A DNA stretch of 64,000 nt, taken from NCBI RefSeq assembly GCF_007827815.1, contig NZ_VITH01000022.1, positions 1 through 64,000 of the forward strand, in the 5' to 3' direction. A program made the translations under genes and the position numbers. The stretch is from Azospirillum brasilense (GTDB lineage Bacteria > Pseudomonadota > Alphaproteobacteria > Azospirillales > Azospirillaceae). Within the stretch, counting starts at the first letter, position 1. The number at the start of each line of letters is the position of its first letter. Under the pieces are notes generated by a model. That model was not told where the DNA came from and did no database searches. It worked only from the letters and a program-made list of their open reading frames with translations. Below are positions 33,992-42,306 of the stretch, in pieces.

Positions 33992-34198
33992 GACTGCTCT
34001 GCGCATCGTGTGCTTACCGGGCCGCCGGATTCAATCCATGGTTTTGCCCCGCTGCGGCGCGCCGCTTGCGGCCGTCCGGGATTCGGTGGGGGCGGATCAT
34101 TGCGGCGCAAACGCGCCAACACAAGCGCCTTGCGCGCCTGCCCCTCCGTTTTTCCACGCTTCCCCTCGCGGATCCCACAGACCCGGCGGGAACGCCCA

Positions 34199-36127
34199 TC
34201 AATAGGCGCGGTCGGCCAGCCAAGCCGCGATGGCGCCCTCCATCGCCTCGGCGGTCGGATCGCCCTGCTGCGGGCCGGTTCCCACCATGGGAAGCCGGGC
34301 CGCCGCGGCGATGTCCTCCGCCGGCGCGCCGGTCCCGACGAACAGGTCGCAGCGCCGCAGCAGGGCGGACAGCCCGTCGAAGCCCAGCCTCCCCACCGCG
34401 TTCCCGCAGGTGGCCCCGGTTTCCCCGGCGATGCGCGCCGCGGCCCCCTTCGCCGCCTCCTCGCCGACCAGGACCAGGGCGGTGTCGCCCCGCGCGGCGA
34501 GGCGGCGGCACAGCTCCGCCAAGCTCCCGCTGCCGACGGACGCGGACAGCCCGACCGCGCAGCGCCAGCGCGCCGGAACGCCCTCGGCCAGGAGCGCGGC
34601 GGCGGCCCGCTCGCCGGCAGGCGAGGTCCAGACCTCCGTGGCAAGATCCGGCTCCCCGGCGGCGAGCGCGCCCAGCAGGACGGCGGGAGTCGGCGCGACA
34701 TGGGTCAGGAAGGCGTCGGCGTAATAGCCGCGCACCGGCCGGCCGACCTTGCAACCGAGGCGGAGCGGCGCGCCGGTGTCCTGCATCAGGCGGTTGGCGA
34801 AGCTGGAATCCTCGCCCCGGCTGGGGTTGACCGTCAGGTCGAAGGCGCCGTGGAACTGCTGGCCGATCTCCCGGCGCACCGCGGTCACCAGCGGGTCGTC
34901 GGGTGCCCGCCCCTTCAGCGGCGGCAGCGTGACGCGCTGGTTGACGTACGGGCAGAGGGCGAGCGCCGCCTCCGCGTCCGGCGTCGCGAAGACGGTGATC
35001 CGGGCCAGCGGCAAGGCCCGCCGCAGCTCCCGCAGAACGCCGGACGCCCTCAGAACGGCGCCCATCCCGTCCGGCAGGAAGACGCCGACGTTCCGGATCA
35101 GGTCGGTCGGGAAGGGCGGCGGTTCGCCGGGGACGAGCGTGCGGCGGCGGACGGCCGGACCGGAGTCCCGCAGCAGCGCCACCGCCGGGGCGGTGGAGGC
35201 GCCCCGCGCCGGCGGCACGAAGGCCCAGGTCCCCTCGGCATCGGGGCGCGCCAGCGGCTCCACCGGGGCATGCTCGGCGCGCGTGACGGTCGCCGCGTCG
35301 GTCACCCAGGGGAAGAAGTCGCGCAACGGGAGGGAGGCGCCGCCGACCGCCCGCCCCGCCGCCTGCAGCGCGTCCCACCGACGGACCGCGCCGTCGTAGC
35401 CGTAATAGACCTCCTTGAACGCGACCTGCTCCCGCGTGGCGTAGGCGAAATGCTGGAAGACCAGCCCGCCCACCGCCGTCTCCTCGTGAAGGAAGGGGTT
35501 GGCCGCGCCGAGATCGACCGCGGACCCGTCCGGCTGCGGGCGCGTCAGCCGGGGCGGTTCGTGCGACTGCCAAGCGTCTCCCGGCCGATAGCGCCACGTC
35601 CGCAGCCATTCGTAGGAGCGGTGGTTGCCGTAGCTGTCCAGCCTGTCGAGGAGCAGGGACGGGCCGACGAAGAAATGGCAGAGGTACAGCGCCGCGGTGC
35701 GCGACGGCGAATTGAGGAACATGCGGCGCGCGCGGGTGATCTGCTCCACCGTCCACAGCTCGTCCGCATCGACCTGCCAGAGCAGGCATTCCTCGGTCAT
35801 GGCGGCCAGCGGCGCGGACACCATCTCCAGCTTGCCCCGCCAGAACACCCCCGGCGGCTTGCGGTGGACCGACACGCGCCCGGGCTCCTCCGCGGCGATG
35901 CGGTCCAGATACGCCGAGGTGCCGTCGCTGCTGAGGCCGTCGCGGTGAAGGTCCTGCGGGACGCGCCCTCCCTGCGCCACGCTCCAGGCGGTGTCGTTGA
36001 CCAGTTCCGCCACGCCCTCCACGATGTGCCAATGCCAGGGAAAGGGCAGTTGGCGGAACACCTCCAGGTGATAGCGGATGAAGGGATCGCCGTTCAGGAC
36101 GATGGTCAGGAAATGAACCGGTAGCAT
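34199..36127 (-). CDS. Two-domain glycosyltransferase (GT-A-like plus GT9-like)
   Basis: A 642-residue protein. The N-terminal part (about 1-300) looks like a GT-A transferase: it opens MLPVHFLTIVLNGDPFIRYH and has an acidic metal motif VDADELW. The C-terminal part (about 380-640) looks like a heptosyltransferase/GT9 GT-B domain (VGVFLPDGMGAVLRASGVLR; DLFVGTGAPAEDIAAAARLP; GTGPQQGDPT). Such fusions modify surface glycans or flagellin, but neither donor nor acceptor can be read. Start set at the ATG at 36127 where the conserved sequence begins. No other glycan genes adjoin it. Confidence 0.72.
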   Translation of the reverse strand: MLPVHFLTIVLNGDPFIRYHLEVFRQLPFPWHWHIVEGVAELVNDTAWSVAQGGRVPQDLHRDGLSSDGTSAYLDRIAAEEPGRVSVHRKPPGVFWRGKLEMVSAPLAAMTEECLLWQVDADELWTVEQITRARRMFLNSPSRTAALYLCHFFVGPSLLLDRLDSYGNHRSYEWLRTWRYRPGDAWQSHEPPRLTRPQPDGSAVDLGAANPFLHEETAVGGLVFQHFAYATREQVAFKEVYYGYDGAVRRWDALQAAGRAVGGASLPLRDFFPWVTDAATVTRAEHAPVEPLARPDAEGTWAFVPPARGASTAPAVALLRDSGPAVRRRTLVPGEPPPFPTDLIRNVGVFLPDGMGAVLRASGVLRELRRALPLARITVFATPDAEAALALCPYVNQRVTLPPLKGRAPDDPLVTAVRREIGQQFHGAFDLTVNPSRGEDSSFANRLMQDTGAPLRLGCKVGRPVRGYYADAFLTHVAPTPAVLLGALAAGEPDLATEVWTSPAGERAAAALLAEGVPARWRCAVGLSASVGSGSLAELCRRLAARGDTALVLVGEEAAKGAAARIAGETGATCGNAVGRLGFDGLSALLRRCDLFVGTGAPAEDIAAAARLPMVGTGPQQGDPTAEAMEGAIAAWLADRAY

Positions 36128-36248
36128 GCCCGCAACCCCGTCCTTCGCCCGTTGATCCGGCCTCGCGCAGTCCGCCGGACCTTGTCGGTTCCGCGGGAGC
36201 GGTGTCAAGGAAGCCGTGCGACTCCCCCGATGGGTCGCCATCCCCCTC

Positions 36249-36277
36249 TTGACGGCGGGGGACCCCGCCCCTACCCT
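36249..36277 (+). promoter_or_regulatory. Candidate promoter of the riboswitch transcript
   Basis: TTGACG and TACCCT are separated by 17 bases, immediately before the riboswitch. The -10 match is poor; the -35 is good. Confidence 0.4.
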
Positions 36278-36278
36278 G

Positions 36279-36494
36279 GCGCCGGTTATGGTTCCCCGCG
36301 TCCTCCGGTCGCGGGGCTAAGAGGGAAGCCGGTGCGTCGCCCCAATCGGGGAGAAACGGCAAATCCGGCGCTGCCCCCGCAACTGTGAGCGGTGAGCGGC
36401 CTCGTCCTTTCCGTGTCACTGGCGCCGCCTGCGGGAACGGGCGCCGGGAAGGCCGGACGATGCCGCCTTGACCCGCGAGCCAGGAGACCTGCCG
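36279..36494 (+). promoter_or_regulatory. Cobalamin (B12) riboswitch
   Basis: All conserved landmarks of the class I adenosylcobalamin aptamer appear in order: GGTTATGGTTCCCC, GGGAAGCCGGTGC, GCTGCCCCCGCAACTGTGA, CACTGG, GGGAAGGC, and the B12 box GCCAGGAGACCTGCC at 36479-36493. It precedes a cobalt-transport-like gene by about 190 bases, so B12 should repress expression, either by termination or by hiding the ribosome-binding site. Confidence 0.97.
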
Positions 36495-36682
36495 TAACCG
36501 AACGTACGTCCTCGGGCGGGGTGCCCCGGTGGTCGCTTGCCGATGTCCGGCCCGACGGCCGCCCGTCTTCCGCAAGCCGTCCCCCGGTGCGCCCATCCAG
36601 GGGACCAAGGGGGTTGCGATGCCGGTGCCTGCCAGCAACGACGCCCTCCCAACGCATGGCAGACTCGGAAAGGGCATAGAGC

Positions 36683-37363
36683 ATGCACATCGAACCCGGC
36701 GTCGTCGACGGCGCCAAGATCGCTCTCAGCTACGCGACGGCCGCCGGCGGCTTCGCGATGGCTGGCAAGCTGGCGCGCGACGACGTCCGCAACAACGGCG
36801 GGGTCGCGCCGCTGGTGCTGCGCAGCCTGATCGCCACCGCGCTGGTCTTCAGCTTCTTCGAGGTGTTCCCGCACCACCCCGTGGGCGTGTCGGAGGTTCA
36901 CCTGATCCTCGGTTCGACGCTGCTCCTGCTGTTCGGCGCCGGTGCGGCCTCCATCGGCCTCGCCGCCGGCCTGCTGATCCAGGGCCTGTTCTTCGCGCCC
37001 TTCGACCTGCCGCAGTACGGCATGAACGTCACCACGCTGCTGGTCCCGCTGTGGGGCATCAGCCTGCTGGCGAAGCGGATCGTTCCCGACGCCACCCCCT
37101 ATGTCGACCTGAAGTATTCGCAGGCGCTGGCCCTCTCCACCGCCTACCAGGGCGGCATCGTCGCCTGGGTGGCCTTCTGGGCCTTCTACGGCCACGGCTT
37201 CACCGCCGAGACCATGACGGAAGTCGCCTCCTTCGGCGCCGCCTACATGACCGTCATCATCGTCGAGCCGCTGGCCGACCTCGCCGTGCTGGCCATCGCC
37301 AAGACGCTGCGCCGCCAGAGCCAGGGGCCGCTGTTCAACATCCGCCTGCACCAGGGCGCCTGA
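36683..37363 (+). CDS. CbiM-like cobalt ECF transporter permease, stand-alone
   Basis: A 226-residue membrane protein with about six helices. The N-terminus MHIEPGVVDGAK matches CbiM, in which the free amino end and His2 bind the metal ion. Other helices include LLFGAGAASIGLAAGLLIQG and TAYQGGIVAWVAFWAFYG. No CbiN, CbiQ or CbiO gene adjoins it, so it either works alone or borrows modules from elsewhere. The B12 riboswitch upstream supports a role in cobalt uptake for cobalamin synthesis. GGAAAGGG precedes the ATG. Confidence 0.82.
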   Translation: MHIEPGVVDGAKIALSYATAAGGFAMAGKLARDDVRNNGGVAPLVLRSLIATALVFSFFEVFPHHPVGVSEVHLILGSTLLLLFGAGAASIGLAAGLLIQGLFFAPFDLPQYGMNVTTLLVPLWGISLLAKRIVPDATPYVDLKYSQALALSTAYQGGIVAWVAFWAFYGHGFTAETMTEVASFGAAYMTVIIVEPLADLAVLAIAKTLRRQSQGPLFNIRLHQGA

Positions 37364-37392
37364 CCGGCGCTTCGGACCGGATGGTTCGCAGG

Positions 37393-37424
37393 AAGGGCGG
37401 CGGGGACATCCCCGCCGCCCTTTT
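37393..37424 (+). terminator. Intrinsic terminator of the CbiM-like gene
   Basis: AAGGGCGGCGGGG and CCCCGCCGCCCTT make a perfect 13-bp stem with loop ACAT, followed by TTTT. It separates the gene from the convergent superoxide dismutase gene. Confidence 0.9.
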
Positions 37425-37446
37425 CCGTTTCCGATCAGCGGACCGG

Positions 37447-38196
37447 TCAGATCACCAGCTCGCCCTTGCGGATCGCCGCGTAGCGGCGGTTCACCGCGCC
37501 CCAGTCGACGACGTTCCACCAGGCCGCCAGATAGTCGGCGCGCCGGTTCTGGTACTTCAGGTAATAGGCGTGCTCCCACACGTCGTTGCCCATCAGCACG
37601 GGCACCCCCTCCATGGCCGGGGAGTCCTGGTTCGGGCGAGCGGCGATGGCCAGCTTGCCCGACGACGGGTCGGCGGTGACGAAGACCCAGCCGCTGCCGA
37701 ACTGCCCGGCGCCCGCCGTGTTGAAGCGCGTCTTGAAGTCGTCGAAGCCGCCGAAGTCGCGCGTGATGGCCGCCCCGACCTCGCCGTCCGGCGCACCGCC
37801 GGCGTTCGGCCCCATGATGCTCCAGAACATGCTGTGGTTGGCGTGCCCGCCGCCGTTGTTGCGCACCGCGGTGCGGATGCTCTCCGGAAGCTCCGGCACG
37901 CGCTTCAGCAGGTCGGCCAGCGGCATCGCCTGGAGATCGCCATGGTTGGCGAGGGCCTTGTTGAGGTTGTCGACATAGGCCTGATGGTGCTTGTCGTGGT
38001 GCACGCTCATCGTCGTCGCGTCGATGTGCGGTTCCAGCGCGGCGGGCGCGTAGGGCAGCGGCGGCAGCGTGAAGCCCTTGCCGCCCGGTGCCTGGCCTGC
38101 TGCTTGAGCCCAAACGAAGCGCGGCGCCGCGGCCAGCACCAGCGCGGCGGCGCCGGCAGACAGCAGCAGTTGGCGGCGATCCAGGCGAACGGACAT
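37447..38196 (-). CDS. Tat-exported Fe/Mn superoxide dismutase
   Basis: A 249-residue SodA/SodB-family enzyme that converts superoxide to peroxide and oxygen. The N-terminus is a twin-arginine signal (DRRQLLLSAGAAAL, cleavage near AWAQA), so it acts in the periplasm, unlike usual cytoplasmic forms. Metal ligands are visible: His in SVHHDKHH, His in NHSMFW, and Asp and His in NDVWEHAYY. GGGAGG lies four bases before the ATG at 38196. Whether Fe or Mn is used cannot be settled by eye. Confidence 0.92.
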   Translation of the reverse strand: MSVRLDRRQLLLSAGAAALVLAAAPRFVWAQAAGQAPGGKGFTLPPLPYAPAALEPHIDATTMSVHHDKHHQAYVDNLNKALANHGDLQAMPLADLLKRVPELPESIRTAVRNNGGGHANHSMFWSIMGPNAGGAPDGEVGAAITRDFGGFDDFKTRFNTAGAGQFGSGWVFVTADPSSGKLAIAARPNQDSPAMEGVPVLMGNDVWEHAYYLKYQNRRADYLAAWWNVVDWGAVNRRYAAIRKGELVI

Positions 38197-38324
38197 GAGA
38201 CCTCCCAATGTTGTGTTTCGTGCCGAACGGCGGGGAAGCCACAGCCTCAGTGCGCCTCCCAACTCACTCAACAGGGCAATGGGCGTAGTCACTCGGTACC
38301 GGCGCACCGCGCGCCGACCGATTT

Positions 38325-38699
38325 CTACAGGCGGGCCTTTCCCGCCACCCCGGCGGACGACACGCGGGCCATGCCCAGCGCCACGGTCCGCCAACGCCCC
38401 AGACGGAACCGCGACGGTGCGGCCGACGGCTTGCGGACCGGCGCGGCCGGGACCGTCTCCGCCGCCTCGAGGATCCCGCGGGCGCGGCGCTCGCGCAGCA
38501 GAAGGCGCATCACCTCCTCCTCCGTGACGGGGCGTCCGGCCCTGGCCGAGGCGAGGCTGGCGGTGTCCTGGAGGGCGGCGACCTGCGCCAGGGTGCCGGT
38601 CAGTCCCTTGGCCGCGGCGGTGACCAGCGCTTCGCGATGAATGGCGAGGATGAACGGCTTCAGCCCACGGTCGGGCGTTCCCTGCGGCGGTGTCGGCAT
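38325..38699 (-). CDS. Hypothetical protein
   Basis: A 124-residue, mostly helical, basic protein (RGLKPFILAIHREALVTAAA; VTEEEVMRLLLRERRARG). GGAG precedes the ATG at 38699 by nine bases; a longer version to 38768 lacks support. It lies 128 bp upstream of the dismutase on the same strand. No family recognised. Confidence 0.55.
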   Translation of the reverse strand: MPTPPQGTPDRGLKPFILAIHREALVTAAAKGLTGTLAQVAALQDTASLASARAGRPVTEEEVMRLLLRERRARGILEAAETVPAAPVRKPSAAPSRFRLGRWRTVALGMARVSSAGVAGKARL

Positions 38700-38816
38700 G
38701 GCGGAAGGGCTCCGGGGGTTCGTTCGATCGGGTAGGTCATCATCCAACCGATAACGCCGCCGCGGCAAAGGCCCCTACGGATTAGCCCCGCCGGTCGCCG
38801 CCGAAGGAAGCGGCCC

Positions 38817-39515
38817 TCAGCGGGCCACGTACCAGTCCGTCCGGTGGTTGAAGGCGACGAAGGCGTTCAGCACCGCCGCCCCCAGCATCGAGGCCAGCAC
38901 CGCCTTCCCATCGATGACGAAGACCGCCATGGAGAAGATCACCACGTCGAACATGGCCTGGAGCCAGCCGGCGCGGAAGCCCGTCTTCTCCTGGATGTAG
39001 AAGGCGAGGATGCCCACCCCGCCGCCGCTGGAGCCGTGGCGGAACAGGCCGATGACCCCGATGCCGATGCAGAAGCCCGCCAGCACCGCCGCCACATAGG
39101 GGTGCAGCGCGTCGTAGCGGATCGCCTGCGGGGCCAGGGTGGTCAGCACCGAGATGCTCGTCACCGCCAGAAGCGACTTGGCGGTGAAGCGCCAGCCGAT
39201 GCGCGCCAGCGCCAGCGCGTAGAAGGGCAGGTTCACCACGAAGAACACCGGGCCGAAATCCAGCCCCGTGGCGTAGGCGATGACGAAGGACAGCCCCGCC
39301 GCCTGTCCGGTGATCAATCCGGCGGCATGGAGGATGGAAATCCCGAACGCGGTCATGATGATGCCGAACAGCTGCCCCTGCGCATTATCAAATGCGCTGT
39401 GCGACGCCCGTTTGGTTTCATTTGTTGCAATGGCAGTGTTGGCAGCCACGGATACTGCACTTTTCTTGAGCACGCTGGGCACCTTCCAGACTTCGATCCC
39501 TTTTGACAGTAGCAT
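38817..39515 (-). CDS. YitT-family membrane protein
   Basis: About 232 residues with five to six membrane helices. The core from FGIIMTAFGISILHAAGLITG to GVGILAFYIQEKTG fits the YitT/DUF161 family (integral membrane proteins of unknown substrate). It begins at the ATG at 39515; a TTG five codons upstream is possible. It probably has its own promoter in the gap before the R-body genes. Confidence 0.8.
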   Translation of the reverse strand: MLLSKGIEVWKVPSVLKKSAVSVAANTAIATNETKRASHSAFDNAQGQLFGIIMTAFGISILHAAGLITGQAAGLSFVIAYATGLDFGPVFFVVNLPFYALALARIGWRFTAKSLLAVTSISVLTTLAPQAIRYDALHPYVAAVLAGFCIGIGVIGLFRHGSSGGGVGILAFYIQEKTGFRAGWLQAMFDVVIFSMAVFVIDGKAVLASMLGAAVLNAFVAFNHRTDWYVAR

Positions 39516-39953
39516 CAAAGACCAGACCAAGAATAGAGTGGCGTGAGTTCGTTGGCGCCCCCCTCAATCCGCGGGGCGTCGCTGCGCCATCCCCCGTCGC
39601 CGGGGCCCCGGCCATCGATTCCGCCGGATGGCGCCGGTCTCCAACGACCGGGTCGGCGGCGCCGGGACGCGGCGTTGCGCGGCCCCGTCAGCGTTCTTGC
39701 TCCCGCCGCGCAAGAATCGGTCCGGCCGGCGTCACACGCTTTCCCCGCATTGCCGGCCATGGCGCAACCCAGACGCACAAAGTTCGCGCGATGCGGCGGA
39801 GTCTTTCGCCGGATAGACCAATCGGCCGACACCTCACATCGCTAAAGTCGCACCGTCCGCTGTTCGCGCATCCCATGGTCGCATGGGGGTGCGTGAATGA
39901 TCGACGCCACCAGCGGCCGCCTTTGAAACCGGCCCCACCAGTGAGGAAAGACA
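39516..39953. other. Divergent promoter region of the R-body locus
   Basis: Some 440 bases between the YitT gene and the first rebB-like gene. No gene is supported. It includes a small hairpin CCCATG-GTCG-CATGGG (39871-39886) and should hold the promoter and regulator sites for the reb cluster, but I could not identify a convincing -35/-10 or sigma-54 pair. Confidence 0.5.
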
Positions 39954-40244
39954 ATGGCATTTCCGACCGCCGTGAACGACCAGATCACCGATTCCGTCAC
40001 CCAGGCCAACACCAAGGTTCTGGGCGACGCTCCGGCGATCGCCATGGGCAACCTGTTCCAGGCCACGGCTCAGGCGCTGGCCAACGCGGCCCACAACGCC
40101 ACCAACGCCCAGCAGCAGTCCTACGTGACCGCGCAGGCCGCCACCACCCAGGGCGTGGCCACGCTCTACTCGATCGACACCGCCTCCACCGGCGTGGCGA
40201 CGAAGAGCATCCTCAGCACCGGCGTCAAGGGCCTCGGCTCGTAA
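39954..40244 (+). CDS. RebB-family R-body protein, copy 1
   Basis: A 96-residue RebB-domain (killing-trait) protein, the structural subunit type of refractile R-bodies, which are coiled protein ribbons that extend and rupture membranes. Diagnostic text: MAFPTAVNDQITDSV, VLGDAPAIAMGNLFQ, AHNATNAQQQS. It has the short helical, Ala/Gln/Asn-rich make-up of the family. GAGGAAAG precedes the ATG. Residues 1-51 are identical to copy 2, so the pair arose by recent duplication or gene conversion. First of seven family members in a row. Confidence 0.93.
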   Translation: MAFPTAVNDQITDSVTQANTKVLGDAPAIAMGNLFQATAQALANAAHNATNAQQQSYVTAQAATTQGVATLYSIDTASTGVATKSILSTGVKGLGS

Positions 40245-40344
40245 GCCGGCCCCGCGCCGCCGTCGACGTTTCAAACCACCTGCGCCACCCCGCCTTCCAT
40301 GAGGGATCGCGGGCGGGCGGCAGACAACCGAAGAGGACGAACAA

Positions 40345-40614
40345 ATGGCTTTCCCGACCGCCGTGAACGACCAGATCACCGATTCCGTCACCCAGGCCAA
40401 CACCAAGGTCCTGGGCGACGCCCCGGCGATCGCCATGGGCAACCTGTTCCAGGCCACGGCCCAGGCGCTGGCCAACGCGGCCCACAACGCCACCAACAAC
40501 CAGCAGCAGTCCTACGTGACCATGCAGGCCGCCACGACCATGGGCGTCGCCACGCTCTACTCGATCGACACCGCCTCCACCGGCGTCGCCACCAAGTCGA
40601 TCCTGGGGAGCTGA
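40345..40614 (+). CDS. RebB-family R-body protein, copy 2
   Basis: An 89-residue near-copy of copy 1; the two differ mainly after residue 51 and at the C-terminus (ATKSILGS). GAGGACG lies before the ATG. The 100-bp spacer contains no terminator, consistent with one long reb transcript. R-body structural role by family membership. Confidence 0.93.
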   Translation: MAFPTAVNDQITDSVTQANTKVLGDAPAIAMGNLFQATAQALANAAHNATNNQQQSYVTMQAATTMGVATLYSIDTASTGVATKSILGS

Positions 40615-40705
40615 TGAGCCGACCGGCCAGGACCGGGCGCCCGCGGGCATCCGGAACGGGCCGCCGGCCATCCATCCCGAACCATTCGCCAAGGAATAAC
40701 GTCAG

Positions 40706-40972
40706 ATGGCTTTCCCGACGGCAGTCAACAGCCAGATCACCGATTCCGTAGCCCAGAGCAACGTCCAGGTCGTTGGCAGCTCGCCGGCGATCGCCATGGG
40801 CAACCTGTACCAGGCCACCGCCCAGGCGCTGGCCAACGCGGCTCACAACGCGACCCTGGCGCAGCAGCAGATGTACGTCACGGCGCAGGCCGCCACGACG
40901 ACGGGCGTCGCGATGCTCTACTCCATCGACACCGCGACCACCGGCGCCGCCACGTCGAAGCTCCTCGGCTGA
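40706..40972 (+). CDS. RebB-family R-body protein, copy 3
   Basis: An 88-residue member, more diverged (MAFPTAVNSQITDSVAQSNV; GSSPAIAMGNLYQATAQALA). AAGGA precedes the ATG. Differences from copies 1 and 2 in the second helix could let different subunits occupy different places in the ribbon, as RebA/B/D do in Caedibacter. Confidence 0.93.
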   Translation: MAFPTAVNSQITDSVAQSNVQVVGSSPAIAMGNLYQATAQALANAAHNATLAQQQMYVTAQAATTTGVAMLYSIDTATTGAATSKLLG

Positions 40973-41068
40973 CCGGTCGGCGGACGCGGCACCCGCCGCC
41001 GTCCGCCGCACCGCCGCCGGCGCTTTGGCCTCGAACCAACGCAACATCTGATGTAAGGAGCAAACACG

Positions 41069-41341
41069 ATGGCTTTCCCGACCGCCCTGAACAACCAGAT
41101 CACGGACTCGGTCTCCCAGGTCAACACCAAGGTCCTGGGCGACGCCCCGGCCGTCGCGATGGGCAACCTGTTCGTCGCCACCAGCCAGGCGCTGTCGAAC
41201 GCGGCCCACAACGCCACGAACAACCAGCAGCAGTCCTACGTGGTGATGCAGGCGGCCACCACGCAGGGCCTGTCGACCCTGTACTCCGTCGACACGGCCT
41301 CGACCGGCGTCGTCACCACCCAGATCCTGGGCCTCTCCTAA
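41069..41341 (+). CDS. RebB-family R-body protein, copy 4
   Basis: A 90-residue member (MAFPTALNNQITDSVSQVNT; VVMQAATTQGLSTLYSVDTA). AAGGAG lies before the ATG. It keeps the full family pattern and is the last of the four closely related copies. Confidence 0.93.
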   Translation: MAFPTALNNQITDSVSQVNTKVLGDAPAVAMGNLFVATSQALSNAAHNATNNQQQSYVVMQAATTQGLSTLYSVDTASTGVVTTQILGLS

Positions 41342-41466
41342 GGAGAGCCGGCGGGCCGCCCTCGGGACACCGGGGGCGGCCTCCGCCGCAGGTTGAAGCG
41401 CCCGGTCGCGCATAAGCCCGCATCCGCAGAAGCCAGTGGCAGGAGCCTGAAGGCAGGAGTGTGCGA

Positions 41467-41700
41467 ATGCCGGATGGAGGCTCCTCCAGTCTTGCCGGAT
41501 CGGTCGCGGCGAACACGGCGATACCGCTTGGCCTGACCCCATCCCTGGCGATGGACATGACCTACGTCGCCATGGCCAACAGCCTCGGCTTGGCCATGCA
41601 GAACGCCGTCGCCAACCAGCAGCGCGCCCAGGTCATCACCGAGGCCGCGCTCGCCCAGGTCCTCACGCTGATCATCACCAAGGGAACCGCAAAATCATGA
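41467..41700 (+). CDS. Divergent RebB-family protein, copy 5
   Basis: A 77-residue protein that lacks the MAFP start but keeps the family register: SVAANTAIPLGLTPSLAMDM aligns with the SVTQANTKVLGDAPAIAMGN block of copies 1-2, and NAVANQQRAQVITEAALAQV with the NQQQ block. The ATG at 41467 has GGAG seven bases upstream. Its TGA overlaps the next ATG (ATGA), so the two are translationally coupled. Confidence 0.8.
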   Translation: MPDGGSSSLAGSVAANTAIPLGLTPSLAMDMTYVAMANSLGLAMQNAVANQQRAQVITEAALAQVLTLIITKGTAKS

Positions 41701-42245
41701 GCGACGAAGGCACCGTGAACACCCAGGTGATCGACGCGACGTCGGACATCGTCACGCTTCTGACGGGACAGTCCCCCGCGCAGTCGTTCGCCATGCTCGA
41801 CGCCGTGATGGTCGAGACGCTCGGCATGGCGATGCACAACGCCGTGCACCGCCAGCAGAACGCCGGCATGGTCAATTCCGCCGCGGTCACCGCCGCCTGC
41901 GCCAAGATGCTGTCCGTGCCCTTCCCCACCACGCCCCCGCCTCCGCCCTCGGGCGCGCCCACCTCCGGGAGCAGCGCGTCGCCGCTGCAGCCGCTGACCC
42001 CGCTGCTGACGACCTCGCTCACCACCCTGCCCTCCACGGTCAGCGGCGGCGGTGGGAACAGCACCGTCAATGGCGGCACCGGGAACAGCACCGTCAGCGG
42101 CGGCACCGGAAACAGCACCGTCAGTGGCGGCACCGGAAACAGCACCGTCAGCGGCGGTACCGGGAACAGCACCGTCAGTGGCGGCACTGGAAACAGCACC
42201 GTCAGTGGCGGCACTGGAAACAGCACCGTCAGCGGCGGGTCGTGA
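41697..42245 (+). CDS. Divergent RebB-family protein with repeat tail, copy 6
   Basis: A 182-residue protein. Residues 1-80 are a RebB-like domain (VNTQVIDATSDIVTLL; AMHNAVHRQQNAGMVNSAAV). A Pro/Ser/Thr linker follows, then seven exact or near-exact copies of the 9-residue unit GNSTVSGGT to the C-terminus. The low-complexity tail suggests a surface-exposed or adhesive extension of the R-body, or a flexible cap. It overlaps copy 5 by four bases. Confidence 0.82.
   Translation: MSDEGTVNTQVIDATSDIVTLLTGQSPAQSFAMLDAVMVETLGMAMHNAVHRQQNAGMVNSAAVTAACAKMLSVPFPTTPPPPPSGAPTSGSSASPLQPLTPLLTTSLTTLPSTVSGGGGNSTVNGGTGNSTVSGGTGNSTVSGGTGNSTVSGGTGNSTVSGGTGNSTVSGGTGNSTVSGGS
42054..42242 (+). repeat. Seven-copy 27-bp tandem repeat
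   Basis: Seven in-frame 27-base units (G-N-S-T-V-[SN]-G-G-[TS]) end at the stop codon of reb copy 6. Units differ at a few third positions. Loss or gain of one unit changes the protein by nine residues without a frameshift. Confidence 0.93.
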
Positions 42246-42306
42246 TTGACCCCGCGCCCATCCCCCAGCGGCCGGCCGTCCAGGCCACAACGAGCGAGGA
42301 GCCTTC

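Larger units (their letters stand above)
36128..36682. other. Leader region of the CbiM-like gene
   Basis: Contains a candidate promoter (36249-36277) and a cobalamin riboswitch (36279-36494), then about 190 bases of leader with a GC-rich stretch before the CbiM ATG at 36683. No protein gene is supported. Confidence 0.7.

Noticed and set aside
32855..36124. A 1089-codon open frame on the plus strand
   Set aside because: Mirror of the glutathionylspermidine-synthase-like and glycosyltransferase genes; no motifs.
39541..39845. Several 60-100-codon frames in the gap before the reb genes
   Set aside because: Ser/Arg/Pro-rich translations without SD on either strand; typical of non-coding high-GC DNA.
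42054..42242. Possible CRISPR array
   Set aside because: The 27-bp units are directly adjacent with no spacers and encode protein repeats.
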